Shown here: one piece after another, positions 50,045 through 57,544 of the stretch | Numbering within the stretch: position 1 is the stretch's first letter | Layout of the letters: every line of letters starts with the position of its first letter | Source of the DNA: Marinomonas ostreistagni | Lineage (GTDB): Bacteria > Pseudomonadota > Gammaproteobacteria > Pseudomonadales > Marinomonadaceae | Reading direction: 5' to 3' | Assembly: GCF_016888445.1 (NCBI RefSeq) | Contig: NZ_JAFEKF010000001.1 | Coordinates: 434,001 to 498,000 of the forward strand | Length of the DNA stretch: 64,000 bases | Program-made: the position numbers and the translations under genes | The notes under the pieces: model-generated | What the model was told of the DNA's origin: nothing | What the model saw: the letters and a program-made list of their open reading frames with translations, nothing else | The model's database searches: none

Positions 50045-50272
50045 ATGAAAAAACTATTGTTAGCGGTTCCATTCACTATGTTACTTACGGCTTGTGGCCC
50101 AGCTTCTGTTGAGGATCTAATGGAAGATCCAGAGCAGCTTGTTGAAGTGCTAGAAGAGTGTGGCATGAAGATGGCTCAAGGCAAAGATACCGACACTGAA
50201 GAGTGTAATAATGCCCGTGAAGCCCAAAATCGAATGGCTGTTAATGTCCTAAGACAGTTTATGCAACAATAG
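50045..50272 (+). CDS. small EexN/TrbK-like lipoprotein
   Basis: A 75-residue lipoprotein with a signal peptide and lipobox MLLTAC (Cys about 18). The mature part, DLMEDPEQLVEVLEEC then TEECNNAREAQNR, has the two-cysteine helical layout of EexN/TrbK-type entry-exclusion lipoproteins, which on plasmids block redundant conjugation. ATG 50045 has TGGAGA upstream; the GTG at 50027 is less likely. No conjugation genes are near, so the role here is open. Confidence 0.65.
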   Translation: MKKLLLAVPFTMLLTACGPASVEDLMEDPEQLVEVLEECGMKMAQGKDTDTEECNNAREAQNRMAVNVLRQFMQQ

Positions 50273-50306
50273 TAATGGCCACTTAGTCAAAGTGGCTTTC
50301 AAACTA

Positions 50307-50335
50307 AAAGATCGATGCGTTGCGCATCGATCTTT
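50307..50335. terminator. bidirectional terminator
   Basis: AAAGATCGATGCG / CGCATCGATCTTT with a TTG loop and A/T flanks, between the EexN-like gene and the convergent MYG1-family gene. Confidence 0.8.
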
Positions 50336-50347
50336 CCTACCAAAGTG

Positions 50348-51223
50348 TTATTCGGCCAGCGCCATTTCGGCCATTTTCATAGTATTTTCAAACGATTCAC
50401 AGCCTGCGATAAATAAGCCATTGTGACAGAACATGGCATCGTCTAGACCAGTGACTTGTTGCAGTTCTTGACCTGATAAACCGGCCCATGCCGCTGGAAG
50501 TTTTTTGCGATCTTCAAATGAGCCAAGTTCAACCGGTACGGTTTGAATACGCCATTCGCCGGTTTGTGATGGGTAGATCATAAAGAGGGCGTCTTGGGAC
50601 AAATTCAGTACTGTGGTTTTCCATGGCGTGAATTGCTCAAGCACGATTACTCTTGGGTCAGCGGCGTTTTCGATGGCTTGCGCAACGATGGATTTGGCAT
50701 TAACGCCGCCTTTTGCCGCAGCGATAAAGCGTGCCAGCACGCGTGAGGCGAAGGTGACAGCTTCTTCGAAGCAGGCATCAAAGTCGCCTTGCTCTTCCCA
50801 GGTTGGGTTAAACATAGAGATGGTTTGACTCAGGCTTACGCCCGTAAGTGGGCCGTCTACATGACCACAGTCGATGGCATCGATCACTGACACGAGGTTT
50901 TTATCGACCGCGTCGGTGACTTCTTGGTTGCCTCCACACAGCTCTAGGCCGTATTTTTGCCACATCAAACCAAACGAAGAATAAGGAATGCCATTATCGC
51001 GGGCGCCAGCGCCACCACGTTGGTGATGATCGAAGCGGCCTTGGTCGGCATCGTATACGCCGCCCACATCAAGCACGATGTCGGCTTGTTCTAACACGGC
51101 CATATCACGTGTGCGGATAAGCTTGGCAGATGGGTAAATGTGCTTAAGTGCTGCGACAGCAAATACGTCGTCGGCGTGAAAGTTTCCATTGTGTGTCGCG
51201 ATCACTTGAATCTTATCGGTCAT
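50348..51223 (-). CDS. MYG1/UPF0160-family DHH-like protein
   Basis: A 291-residue protein with the MYG1 metal-site motifs THNGNFHADD (11-20), LDVGGVYD and RFDHHQ, which resemble DHH phosphoesterases. Eukaryotic MYG1 is a 3'-5' RNA exonuclease; the bacterial role is not settled. The protein appears complete and is transcribed alone. Confidence 0.9.
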   Translation of the reverse strand: MTDKIQVIATHNGNFHADDVFAVAALKHIYPSAKLIRTRDMAVLEQADIVLDVGGVYDADQGRFDHHQRGGAGARDNGIPYSSFGLMWQKYGLELCGGNQEVTDAVDKNLVSVIDAIDCGHVDGPLTGVSLSQTISMFNPTWEEQGDFDACFEEAVTFASRVLARFIAAAKGGVNAKSIVAQAIENAADPRVIVLEQFTPWKTTVLNLSQDALFMIYPSQTGEWRIQTVPVELGSFEDRKKLPAAWAGLSGQELQQVTGLDDAMFCHNGLFIAGCESFENTMKMAEMALAE

Positions 51224-51447
51224 TTTACCATCTCTTTTGTCTGTCTAGGTCACTTCTCGGTACGAAGGAAGCAAAGGGCTGGATTTTACGGGGTTTTCGT
51301 CGGCGACGACACCGTTGATTTACGTGTCTGTCGTGATAACAAAATGTCCGTCGCCAGTGTTTATCTATAGTGCCTAGCGGTGCCTGTCTGCTAAGATGGA
51401 ATGCGCGCTAGATTACTAAACACGCACAACATTATATGAGATAAACC

Positions 51448-51594
51448 ATGACAAAATTTGATACCCGAGTGGAAGAGCTGATTGCGAAACATCCGCATCT
51501 TTCAAAAGATGAAGCCATCAAGATCGTGACAGAGAAAAATGAGCGTAAGAAACAAAAGCGCAACGCTCGATCTAACAATGGACAAAAAGGCTAA
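51448..51594 (+). CDS. small basic protein of unknown function (48 aa)
   Basis: A 48-codon frame: MTKFDTRVEELIAKHPHLS, then KDEAIKIVTEKNERKK and a basic tail. The acidic-helical start with a strongly basic C-terminus looks like a real small protein and not random sequence, but I cannot name a family. The ribosome site is weak (GAG 9 nt upstream). It lies just upstream of the next gene, 105 bp before its preferred start. Confidence 0.55.
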   Translation: MTKFDTRVEELIAKHPHLSKDEAIKIVTEKNERKKQKRNARSNNGQKG

Positions 51595-51699
51595 CCTACC
51601 GTCTTTAGACGTGAGTAAGGTTTGAAAAACGCAGCCATTTTACTAAGTGGCTGCGTATTAAACGAAAGAGCATTAATTGATCACATAGAGGGAAAAGTG

Positions 51700-52305
51700 A
51701 TGTTGGACTTAGCAGAGCCAGAATGGCATTTAGCAGAGCCTGAGCAAGACGAACTGTCATTATTGATTGCATTGCCTGAGGCGCAATCCAGTGCTCAATA
51801 TCCTTGTGTAGCACACGAGCAGCTTGCCGACACCTTGGTAGCTGGTGATTTATACGATGCGGTATTGGTGGCGTCTGCCTTAACAGAACAAGATCGCGTT
51901 GCAGATCTGTGTGCTAAGCTTGGCACCGAGTTGATCATCTTTGAACATCCCACAGGCGATCAGCAAGTCCTTCAAGATGCACTGCTTAATATCACTGATA
52001 AACTCTTCTCAGACGAAATGCCTTCCAACCTTGGCCTACAAGATATCCGTAATCTCAAGCTAAACGCCGACTGCATTTTTGCCTTCACTAGCCACTTAGC
52101 AGCGCTGGATTTTATGGCTACGCAAACCATTGGCGAGCTGGCCGATGTTGTTTATCTTGCCCACGGCCATAGCCGCTTGAATGACTTAAAAGCCGGCAGC
52201 GATGCCCTAGAAGCGCAACTGCCTGAAAACAGCTTTATTTGCGCCAGTTTGTTAAGCTCCGGCCGTTCAGAGTGTACGATTTTGCTAGGGGTTAGGAAGG
52301 ATTAG
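51700..52305 (+). CDS. conserved-looking protein of unknown function
   Basis: The reading frame is open from TTG 51622, but GAGGGA 7 nt before ATG 51700 points to a 201-residue product. It is acidic, without signal peptide or membrane segment. The C-terminal half (NLGLQDIRNLKLNADCIFAF; LLSSGRSECTILLGV) has an alpha/beta pattern faintly like the second domain of FtsZ/tubulin, without a GTP-binding GGGTG loop. That resemblance is weak and I do not assign a function. Confidence 0.6.
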   Translation: MLDLAEPEWHLAEPEQDELSLLIALPEAQSSAQYPCVAHEQLADTLVAGDLYDAVLVASALTEQDRVADLCAKLGTELIIFEHPTGDQQVLQDALLNITDKLFSDEMPSNLGLQDIRNLKLNADCIFAFTSHLAALDFMATQTIGELADVVYLAHGHSRLNDLKAGSDALEAQLPENSFICASLLSSGRSECTILLGVRKD

Positions 52306-52382
52306 TTATTGATTAGGGTGTGTATTGCTATGAGTAAGCGTCACGAAAGTCACGCCTACTCATGCATAAGTAAATTAAGATG

Positions 52383-52853
52383 TTATTTATCCGCCATAAT
52401 TTTCGTTAGTACCTGTTCAGCGCCGATACGGTTAAACAGTGTAAAACTAGTCGTTATGTCATGCGTATCTTTGATGTCTAAGTATTCTGAATCAGGCAAG
52501 TAATCACGCTCAACCGTTCGAGTTGAAACAGCTTTAATATCTTTCGCCATAATCTCGTACATCATGGAATATTCATAAGTAGCACTATTCCAAGTCATGT
52601 AGTACGCGCCTTTGTTGGTAATAAAAAAAGTCCCCGCGCGGAATAAGGGTGACTCACGTTCGCCATTTCTATAAAGGTGTGAAAAGGCTGATTTAAACAG
52701 GATTTCTCCTTGCCAATCTTTTGCCATGTCCAAGGCAACTGGCTCAAAAACCGACGTGTCGTGAGGTCCGCTAGGGAGTTGCATTGGGCCTGGGGCACTA
52801 CAGGCTGTAAGAAACATTGATAACCCTACGGCAACGATCAGCTTGGAAGACAT
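52383..52853 (-). CDS. putative lipoprotein, unrecognised
   Basis: A 156-residue protein with signal peptide and lipobox MFLTAC (Cys about 18). The mature part has aromatic-rich strands (FITNKGAYYMTWNSATYEYSMMYE) but no motif I can place. It is convergent with the preceding gene and divergent from the next lipoprotein. Confidence 0.6.
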   Translation of the reverse strand: MSSKLIVAVGLSMFLTACSAPGPMQLPSGPHDTSVFEPVALDMAKDWQGEILFKSAFSHLYRNGERESPLFRAGTFFITNKGAYYMTWNSATYEYSMMYEIMAKDIKAVSTRTVERDYLPDSEYLDIKDTHDITTSFTLFNRIGAEQVLTKIMADK

Positions 52854-53020
52854 CCAAAATCCTTATTGATAGTATTTTAAATGAGTATTGTTATTGTTTG
52901 AGTGCGTCTTTTCAACTATTAAAGCTGATTTCATAGGTTTTTGTGTCGCTTCTTACTTACTAAGTTTACTTTATGTACAAGTATGTAACGGTTAGTCGAT
53001 AATTGTTCATTAAATGTGCC

Positions 53021-53049
53021 TTGAATTTACTTTTTCTATCTAATATAAA
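53021..53049 (+). promoter_or_regulatory. promoter of the 53115 lipoprotein gene
   Basis: TTGAAT (53021-53026), 17-bp spacer, TATAAA (53044-53049), about 65 nt upstream of the start in the 255-bp divergent gap. Confidence 0.55.
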
Positions 53050-53114
53050 TGAATCCTGACTATTTCTTTGCGAAATCGACAATCTTCTAGATTACAAACT
53101 ATTACAGGATGTTT

Positions 53115-54326
53115 ATGCGAATCTTTAATTCTACTCCACTTAAAGCTAGTTCATTGCTACTTTCTGCGTTGCTACTGCAAGGCTGTCTACCTGGTAATGT
53201 TCAGAAGTCTCCACAGCAGATTGAACAGCAAAACGAACTTCGTGCCATGTTGATTGAGCGTATGAATCAAAGAATGAATACTGCTCCAGCTGCACCTGAA
53301 GTGAATAAAGATTTTCAAACTGATCAGCTGACAAAGCGAAAAGCACCTTATGAAGGCGTGGTGATTGTTACTGAGCAGAGTGACGGGTTTAAATTAAATG
53401 GTCATCGTGTAGTTGATCCTGAAGGGCAGGTATTTGGCTACGGAGTCAACTCTACTACCGGTGAATTTATCTATCTTGTCAAAACGGGCTCACAACATTT
53501 TTCGCTTAAGTATGGTGTGTTGGGCGACAGTGATCGTGTGACGGTAGCAAAGGGTGTTTATCAGCGAGGAAGTATTTCTATTTCAACTTATGATGGTCAG
53601 AATTTATCAGGAAATAACTTAATTCCTACAGCGGACGGTTTTATTATTGATCGTGGTGATGTCGTATTTAAATACAACATTTTTGATGGTCAAGTCGCTA
53701 ATTTAAGCATTCCTGAGGGCTTTATGATTGCCCCTCTACAGAAAGGCGATATTGCCTCAACTGGCCTTGTGTTACTGGAAAAAGTTCAAGTAGAACCGAG
53801 TAATGCGGCAGCTGGTGCGGTCGATGCAATCAAAGGAATCTTCTCAATAGCAAAAGAGGTTGTTGGTGGGGATTCAGAAGCATTTGACTACACTTTGTTT
53901 AATACTCGTACAGGCGAGACAACACGTCTTAACATTAGTGCTAGCGGCAAAAAAGTTGGTGATTACTCTGGCTGCCAGTCGGTTAATTTTGCGGTTAATA
54001 AGTGCAGTCAGGTTAACTTCCGCGAGTCTCTGTATGACAAATACGGTAGGCCAAATACTAGCCACTATTATTGGTTGGTCGACTGGTTTACATTGCATGA
54101 TGGTGGTGTAGTTGCTGTTGCGCGGGAGAATTCTCTGTCAGAGCTCAATGTCTATGACTTAAAAAGTAAGCAAAAATTTACTGCATTCGAGCGTGGGTTA
54201 GGCATTAGCAGTCACCGTGTGACACGGCATCAAGATGGTCACTACAGCGTAGAAGCAAGTCTAGGTTTTTCTACTAAAGAGCTGGAAGATTTAGACGCTT
54301 ATCTTGCCCAAAAGTCTTCCCAATAA
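53115..54326 (+). CDS. large putative lipoprotein, unrecognised
   Basis: A 403-residue secreted protein with lipobox LLLQGC (Cys about 24). After a Gln/Glu-rich linker (about 30-75) the protein is beta-rich (VIVTEQSDGFKLNG; GEFIYLVKTGSQ), in keeping with a propeller- or sandwich-type domain. No family is recognised. ATG 53115 is preferred over ATG 53109 because an ACAGG tract is well spaced for it. Confidence 0.6.
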   Translation: MRIFNSTPLKASSLLLSALLLQGCLPGNVQKSPQQIEQQNELRAMLIERMNQRMNTAPAAPEVNKDFQTDQLTKRKAPYEGVVIVTEQSDGFKLNGHRVVDPEGQVFGYGVNSTTGEFIYLVKTGSQHFSLKYGVLGDSDRVTVAKGVYQRGSISISTYDGQNLSGNNLIPTADGFIIDRGDVVFKYNIFDGQVANLSIPEGFMIAPLQKGDIASTGLVLLEKVQVEPSNAAAGAVDAIKGIFSIAKEVVGGDSEAFDYTLFNTRTGETTRLNISASGKKVGDYSGCQSVNFAVNKCSQVNFRESLYDKYGRPNTSHYYWLVDWFTLHDGGVVAVARENSLSELNVYDLKSKQKFTAFERGLGISSHRVTRHQDGHYSVEASLGFSTKELEDLDAYLAQKSSQ

Positions 54327-54356
54327 GATAGCATTTTGAATATAAAATAGACTCAT

Positions 54357-54396
54357 TTTTAAGTCCCGAGTTGATAAAAGATCGACTTGGGACTTT
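54357..54396. terminator. bidirectional terminator
   Basis: Imperfect stem AAGTCCCGAGTTGAT / ATCGACTTGGGACTT with an AAAAG loop, flanked by TTTTT and TTTCATTTT. It lies between the 53115 gene and the convergent antiporter. Confidence 0.75.
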
Positions 54397-54411
54397 CATT
54401 TTCAAGCGCAC

Positions 54412-55668
54412 TTATCTTACCGCGATACTTTTAGCCACTTTGCCGATGCTGAGTCCTTGCACCAAGATCGAGAAGATCACCACGGCGTAGGTCAGTGCGA
54501 GTAACATATCGCGCTCTTCGCTGGCGGGGAGTTGCAGTACAAGGGCGACGGAGATGCCGCCCCGTAGTCCGCCCCAGGTTAATACCTTCCACGCGCCGCT
54601 TGGCAGCTTGAGCTGGCTTCTAAAGGCGGTGGTGGTTAGGCCGACGACGATAAGTCGTGCCGCAAGTGCGATCAGTATAGTAAGCCCTGCAGCGAGCATA
54701 AGATTGCCAGAATAGCTGATCATGACGACTTCCAGGCCGATTAAGACAAACAGCGCGGCGTTGAGGATTTCATCTATCAATTCCCAAAATAAATCCACGT
54801 AGTGGCGGGTTTGGTCACTCATGGCCCAGCTGCGTCCGTGATTGCCAACCATTAAGCCCACCATCACCATCGCAAGCGGACCCGACAAATGCCAGTGGCT
54901 GGCGAGTGTGTAGCCACCGATAACGCCCGCAAGTGTGAGTAAAACTTCTTCTTGGTAGCTGTCGATGCCTTTTAGTAATAGGTTCAGTATCGCCCCTAAA
55001 ACAAGTCCGAAGACGATGCCGCCGCCAGCTTCTACACTTAGTGTGTGCAGTACTGATTCTGCGGTGGGGATATCACCACTGGTTAAGATGCCTAGTAGCA
55101 GCACAAATACCACGACGCCGATGCCGTCGTTAAAAAGTGATTCGCCTGCGATCACGGTTTCGATACTCTTGGGTGCGCCAGCTGATTGTAAGATACCCAT
55201 TACGGCAATCGGATCGGTTGGAGAAATCAGCGCGCCAAATAATAAACACCAGATAAACGGTAGCTCAAAACCGATCACTGGCACTAAGTAATAAAGTGCG
55301 GTAGCGATGAGTACAGTGGAGATCAGGGTGCCGACAATGGCCAGCAGGCCGATAGGCAGTTTGTAGCGTCTAAGGTCGTTGACGTTGACATGTAAGGCGC
55401 CAGCAAACAGCAGCATCGAGAGCATGCCATCGAGCAATACTTCAGTGAAATCCAGTTGATCGAGCAAGCTGACTTCATAGTTGATCAGTTGATCGAAGCC
55501 TAAAAAGCCCATGAAAATGGCGCCGATCGATACGACAATGGAGATAACCATTACACCGATAGTCGTGGGTAAACCAATAAACCGATGGTTTACGTACGCC
55601 AACAAGGCGGTGATGGAGAGAAAGATGGCGCTGACTTCCAGCACGCTAAGGCTAGACGCTGATTCCAT
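54412..55668 (-). CDS. CPA1-family Na+/H+ antiporter
   Basis: A 418-residue membrane protein with about twelve hydrophobic segments. It has the cation/proton antiporter motifs LFAGALHVN, ALISPTDPIAVMG and AGESLFNDGIGVVVF, whose acidic residues bind the ion. No C-terminal regulatory domain follows. It is downstream of the CsgD-like regulator on the same strand, separated by 198 bp with a hairpin. Confidence 0.92.
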   Translation of the reverse strand: MESASSLSVLEVSAIFLSITALLAYVNHRFIGLPTTIGVMVISIVVSIGAIFMGFLGFDQLINYEVSLLDQLDFTEVLLDGMLSMLLFAGALHVNVNDLRRYKLPIGLLAIVGTLISTVLIATALYYLVPVIGFELPFIWCLLFGALISPTDPIAVMGILQSAGAPKSIETVIAGESLFNDGIGVVVFVLLLGILTSGDIPTAESVLHTLSVEAGGGIVFGLVLGAILNLLLKGIDSYQEEVLLTLAGVIGGYTLASHWHLSGPLAMVMVGLMVGNHGRSWAMSDQTRHYVDLFWELIDEILNAALFVLIGLEVVMISYSGNLMLAAGLTILIALAARLIVVGLTTTAFRSQLKLPSGAWKVLTWGGLRGGISVALVLQLPASEERDMLLALTYAVVIFSILVQGLSIGKVAKSIAVR

Positions 55669-55801
55669 GTCGATAAGCTCTTTTGAATAATTGATTCTCT
55701 TGAGTATGCCCCAGATTGCCGAACGGTAGAGCGGCTGAGTTTTAATGTCGCGAAATTTGCTGAATTGGAGAGCGGTGATGCCGAGTTTTTGGGAAGGCTG
55801 T

Positions 55802-55829
55802 GCCGCTCACTCAATCCCTGAGTGGCGCA
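55802..55829. terminator. hairpin after the CsgD-like gene
   Basis: CACTCA-ATCCC-TGAGTG core extended by GCCGCT/GGCGC. No T tract in either direction, so it may be a Rho-dependent end or an RNA-stabilising stem. Confidence 0.35.
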
Positions 55830-55866
55830 GCGTTGTATGGATGTGCAAGGTGTGCTGTGGGGCGGT

Positions 55867-56550
55867 TTAGCTAAATTCGAGGTCTGATATATAGGCGGCT
55901 TTACGGATGGCTTCCTTACGATTCGCCACGTTAAGCTTTTTGTAGATCTTGTAGATATGGGTTTTGACAGTGCTCTCTGAAATGTAGAGGTCTTCTGAGA
56001 TTTCTAGGTTAGAAGCACCTTCGATCAGTTTTTTAAACACCTGTTGCTCGCGCTTAGTCAGCTCATTCTGCGTCTCTTGAATCTTGAGTGCATAAGGGCG
56101 CGCTTCGGAGAGCATTTGTGCCATGATTTTACGCGGTAGCCAAAAATCACCGTCGACGACGGCTTTGAGGCAGCGAGTTAGGTGTTCGATGGGCGCGTCG
56201 TGATAAATGATGCCTTTTAGCGTGATGAAGGGATACTGCTGAATATCTTGGATCGCTTGTTCATCTTTATCACGGGGCACGTCGTAGACGATCCATTTAT
56301 TAGATAACACCTTTGCTAAGGCCGTACTAATGTCGGCCGTGTTGACCAATATTGGGTAGCTGATCAGCACGATGTCAGGTGTTTGGGCTGTGTGAGCCTT
56401 TTCGATTTCCTGCGGGCAATGCCGTGCAAAACAAAATACCGAGTGCTTTTCGATTTCTCGTTGGAAAAATTGATTATTGATACAGTTGCTGCCGATTAGA
56501 AGTATGTTGTTGGTGTCGGAGTTGCAACTTGTTTTCGATTGACTACTCAT
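55867..56550 (-). CDS. LuxR-type regulator, CsgD/VpsT-like
   Basis: A 227-residue regulator with a degenerate receiver-like N-terminal domain (ILLIGSNCINNQFF start; DIVLISYP) and a C-terminal LuxR HTH (LTKREQQVFKKLIEGASNLEISEDLYISESTVKTHI-type, last 65 residues). The DGDFWLPR segment sits where VpsT and CsgD carry a WF(S/T)R-type c-di-GMP contact. Start at 56550 has GGAGAG upstream; the frame opens at 56574. It follows the pilus genes on the same strand and probably regulates them. Confidence 0.8.
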   Translation of the reverse strand: MSSQSKTSCNSDTNNILLIGSNCINNQFFQREIEKHSVFCFARHCPQEIEKAHTAQTPDIVLISYPILVNTADISTALAKVLSNKWIVYDVPRDKDEQAIQDIQQYPFITLKGIIYHDAPIEHLTRCLKAVVDGDFWLPRKIMAQMLSEARPYALKIQETQNELTKREQQVFKKLIEGASNLEISEDLYISESTVKTHIYKIYKKLNVANRKEAIRKAAYISDLEFS

Positions 56551-56656
56551 GACGCTCTCCACCGTTGATGCCATTCACTTATTATCATCCACCATTGTTA
56601 TCGTTTTATGTTATCTCAGTTGGGTGAATGAGTTTCCGATAGTTATATCTAGTCAG

Positions 56657-57544
56657 CTATAAGTAGGGTCGCTGTGAGAGATGAGGCTCAATAGATATCT
56701 CAAGTGTGTCTTCATACTGTCCTCCTGGCTTTTCTATGGTGTTACCAATAGTAAAGTTCATCGGTAATGCTTGCCCAAATGTGGAAGCATTACGATCAAT
56801 ATACGCCTCTATTTGTTTTAGATCTACTGCATCTTGATCAATAGTTATTTGATAAGGGATGTCCCATTTAGGGTTGTTGGATTCATGACGGAGCATGCCT
56901 TGATGAGCAGAAGATAGAGTGATGGTATAAGGCGCGTTGCTCTGTACCCATAAGTTGGGCGCGGAATGAATCACCTTATTGGAATAAAGCTCGCCTAAGG
57001 CGAGGTCGTAGTGGTGCTGTGAGGCGCCGTAATAATGGATCTTGGCGGCCGCCGGTACCGACATATAGACTGGCACTGAACTTGGGCTGATATCGATCAT
57101 TGGGTAGTCGGCTGCTTGCGGTAATAAAAGCTCTAACTCACCCTCATAAATGCCCGCGTTGAGCCATTGTTTACCAGGGAAACGCAGTTGTACCGTGGCG
57201 CTTGGCTGCTCGTCGGTCAAGGTAAGACGCCACTGGTTGGCCACGGCGTTACCTGTCTGACTGTACCATTCAAAATCAAGGGCTTCGCGCTGGACGCTTT
57301 TTAGCGAGCGGCTGGTGTCCTCGAGTTGTAAAATCACCTCCAGAGCACAATCCTCACCCACCAGATTAGCGGCGACACGATAAGAGTAAGTCGCCGCGTA
57401 ACGGCTGTTGTTGAACACATCATAACTTGATTGGGTCATGATCGGTTGCAGCGATAAAGTGCTGACATCGCAGGCCAATGCGGACGATACATGAGGGATC
57501 AAGGCAAGGCTGATGAGGCCGGTGCTTAATGCTTTATTCCACAT
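56657..57544 (-). CDS. pilus tip/adhesin-like subunit
   Basis: A 295-residue secreted protein with a signal peptide (about 1-24). Two beta-sandwich regions follow, the second (PAAAKIHYYGASQHHYDLALGEL onward; NAPYTITLSSAHQGMLRH; IPYQITIDQ) with the spore-coat-U/Csu-like subunit pattern. As last structural gene after the usher, overlapping it by 11 bp, it is the likely tip adhesin. Not assigned by close family. Confidence 0.65.
   Translation of the reverse strand: MWNKALSTGLISLALIPHVSSALACDVSTLSLQPIMTQSSYDVFNNSRYAATYSYRVAANLVGEDCALEVILQLEDTSRSLKSVQREALDFEWYSQTGNAVANQWRLTLTDEQPSATVQLRFPGKQWLNAGIYEGELELLLPQAADYPMIDISPSSVPVYMSVPAAAKIHYYGASQHHYDLALGELYSNKVIHSAPNLWVQSNAPYTITLSSAHQGMLRHESNNPKWDIPYQITIDQDAVDLKQIEAYIDRNASTFGQALPMNFTIGNTIEKPGGQYEDTLEISIEPHLSQRPYL

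Noticed and set aside
51140-51370. 76-codon plus-strand frame over the MYG1-family start
   Set aside because: Mostly antisense to the MYG1-family gene, no ribosome site, cysteine/valine-rich translation without pattern.
51700-52305. FtsZ/tubulin homologue
   Set aside because: Only a faint second-domain-like pattern; the GTP-binding signature is absent, so no assignment was made.
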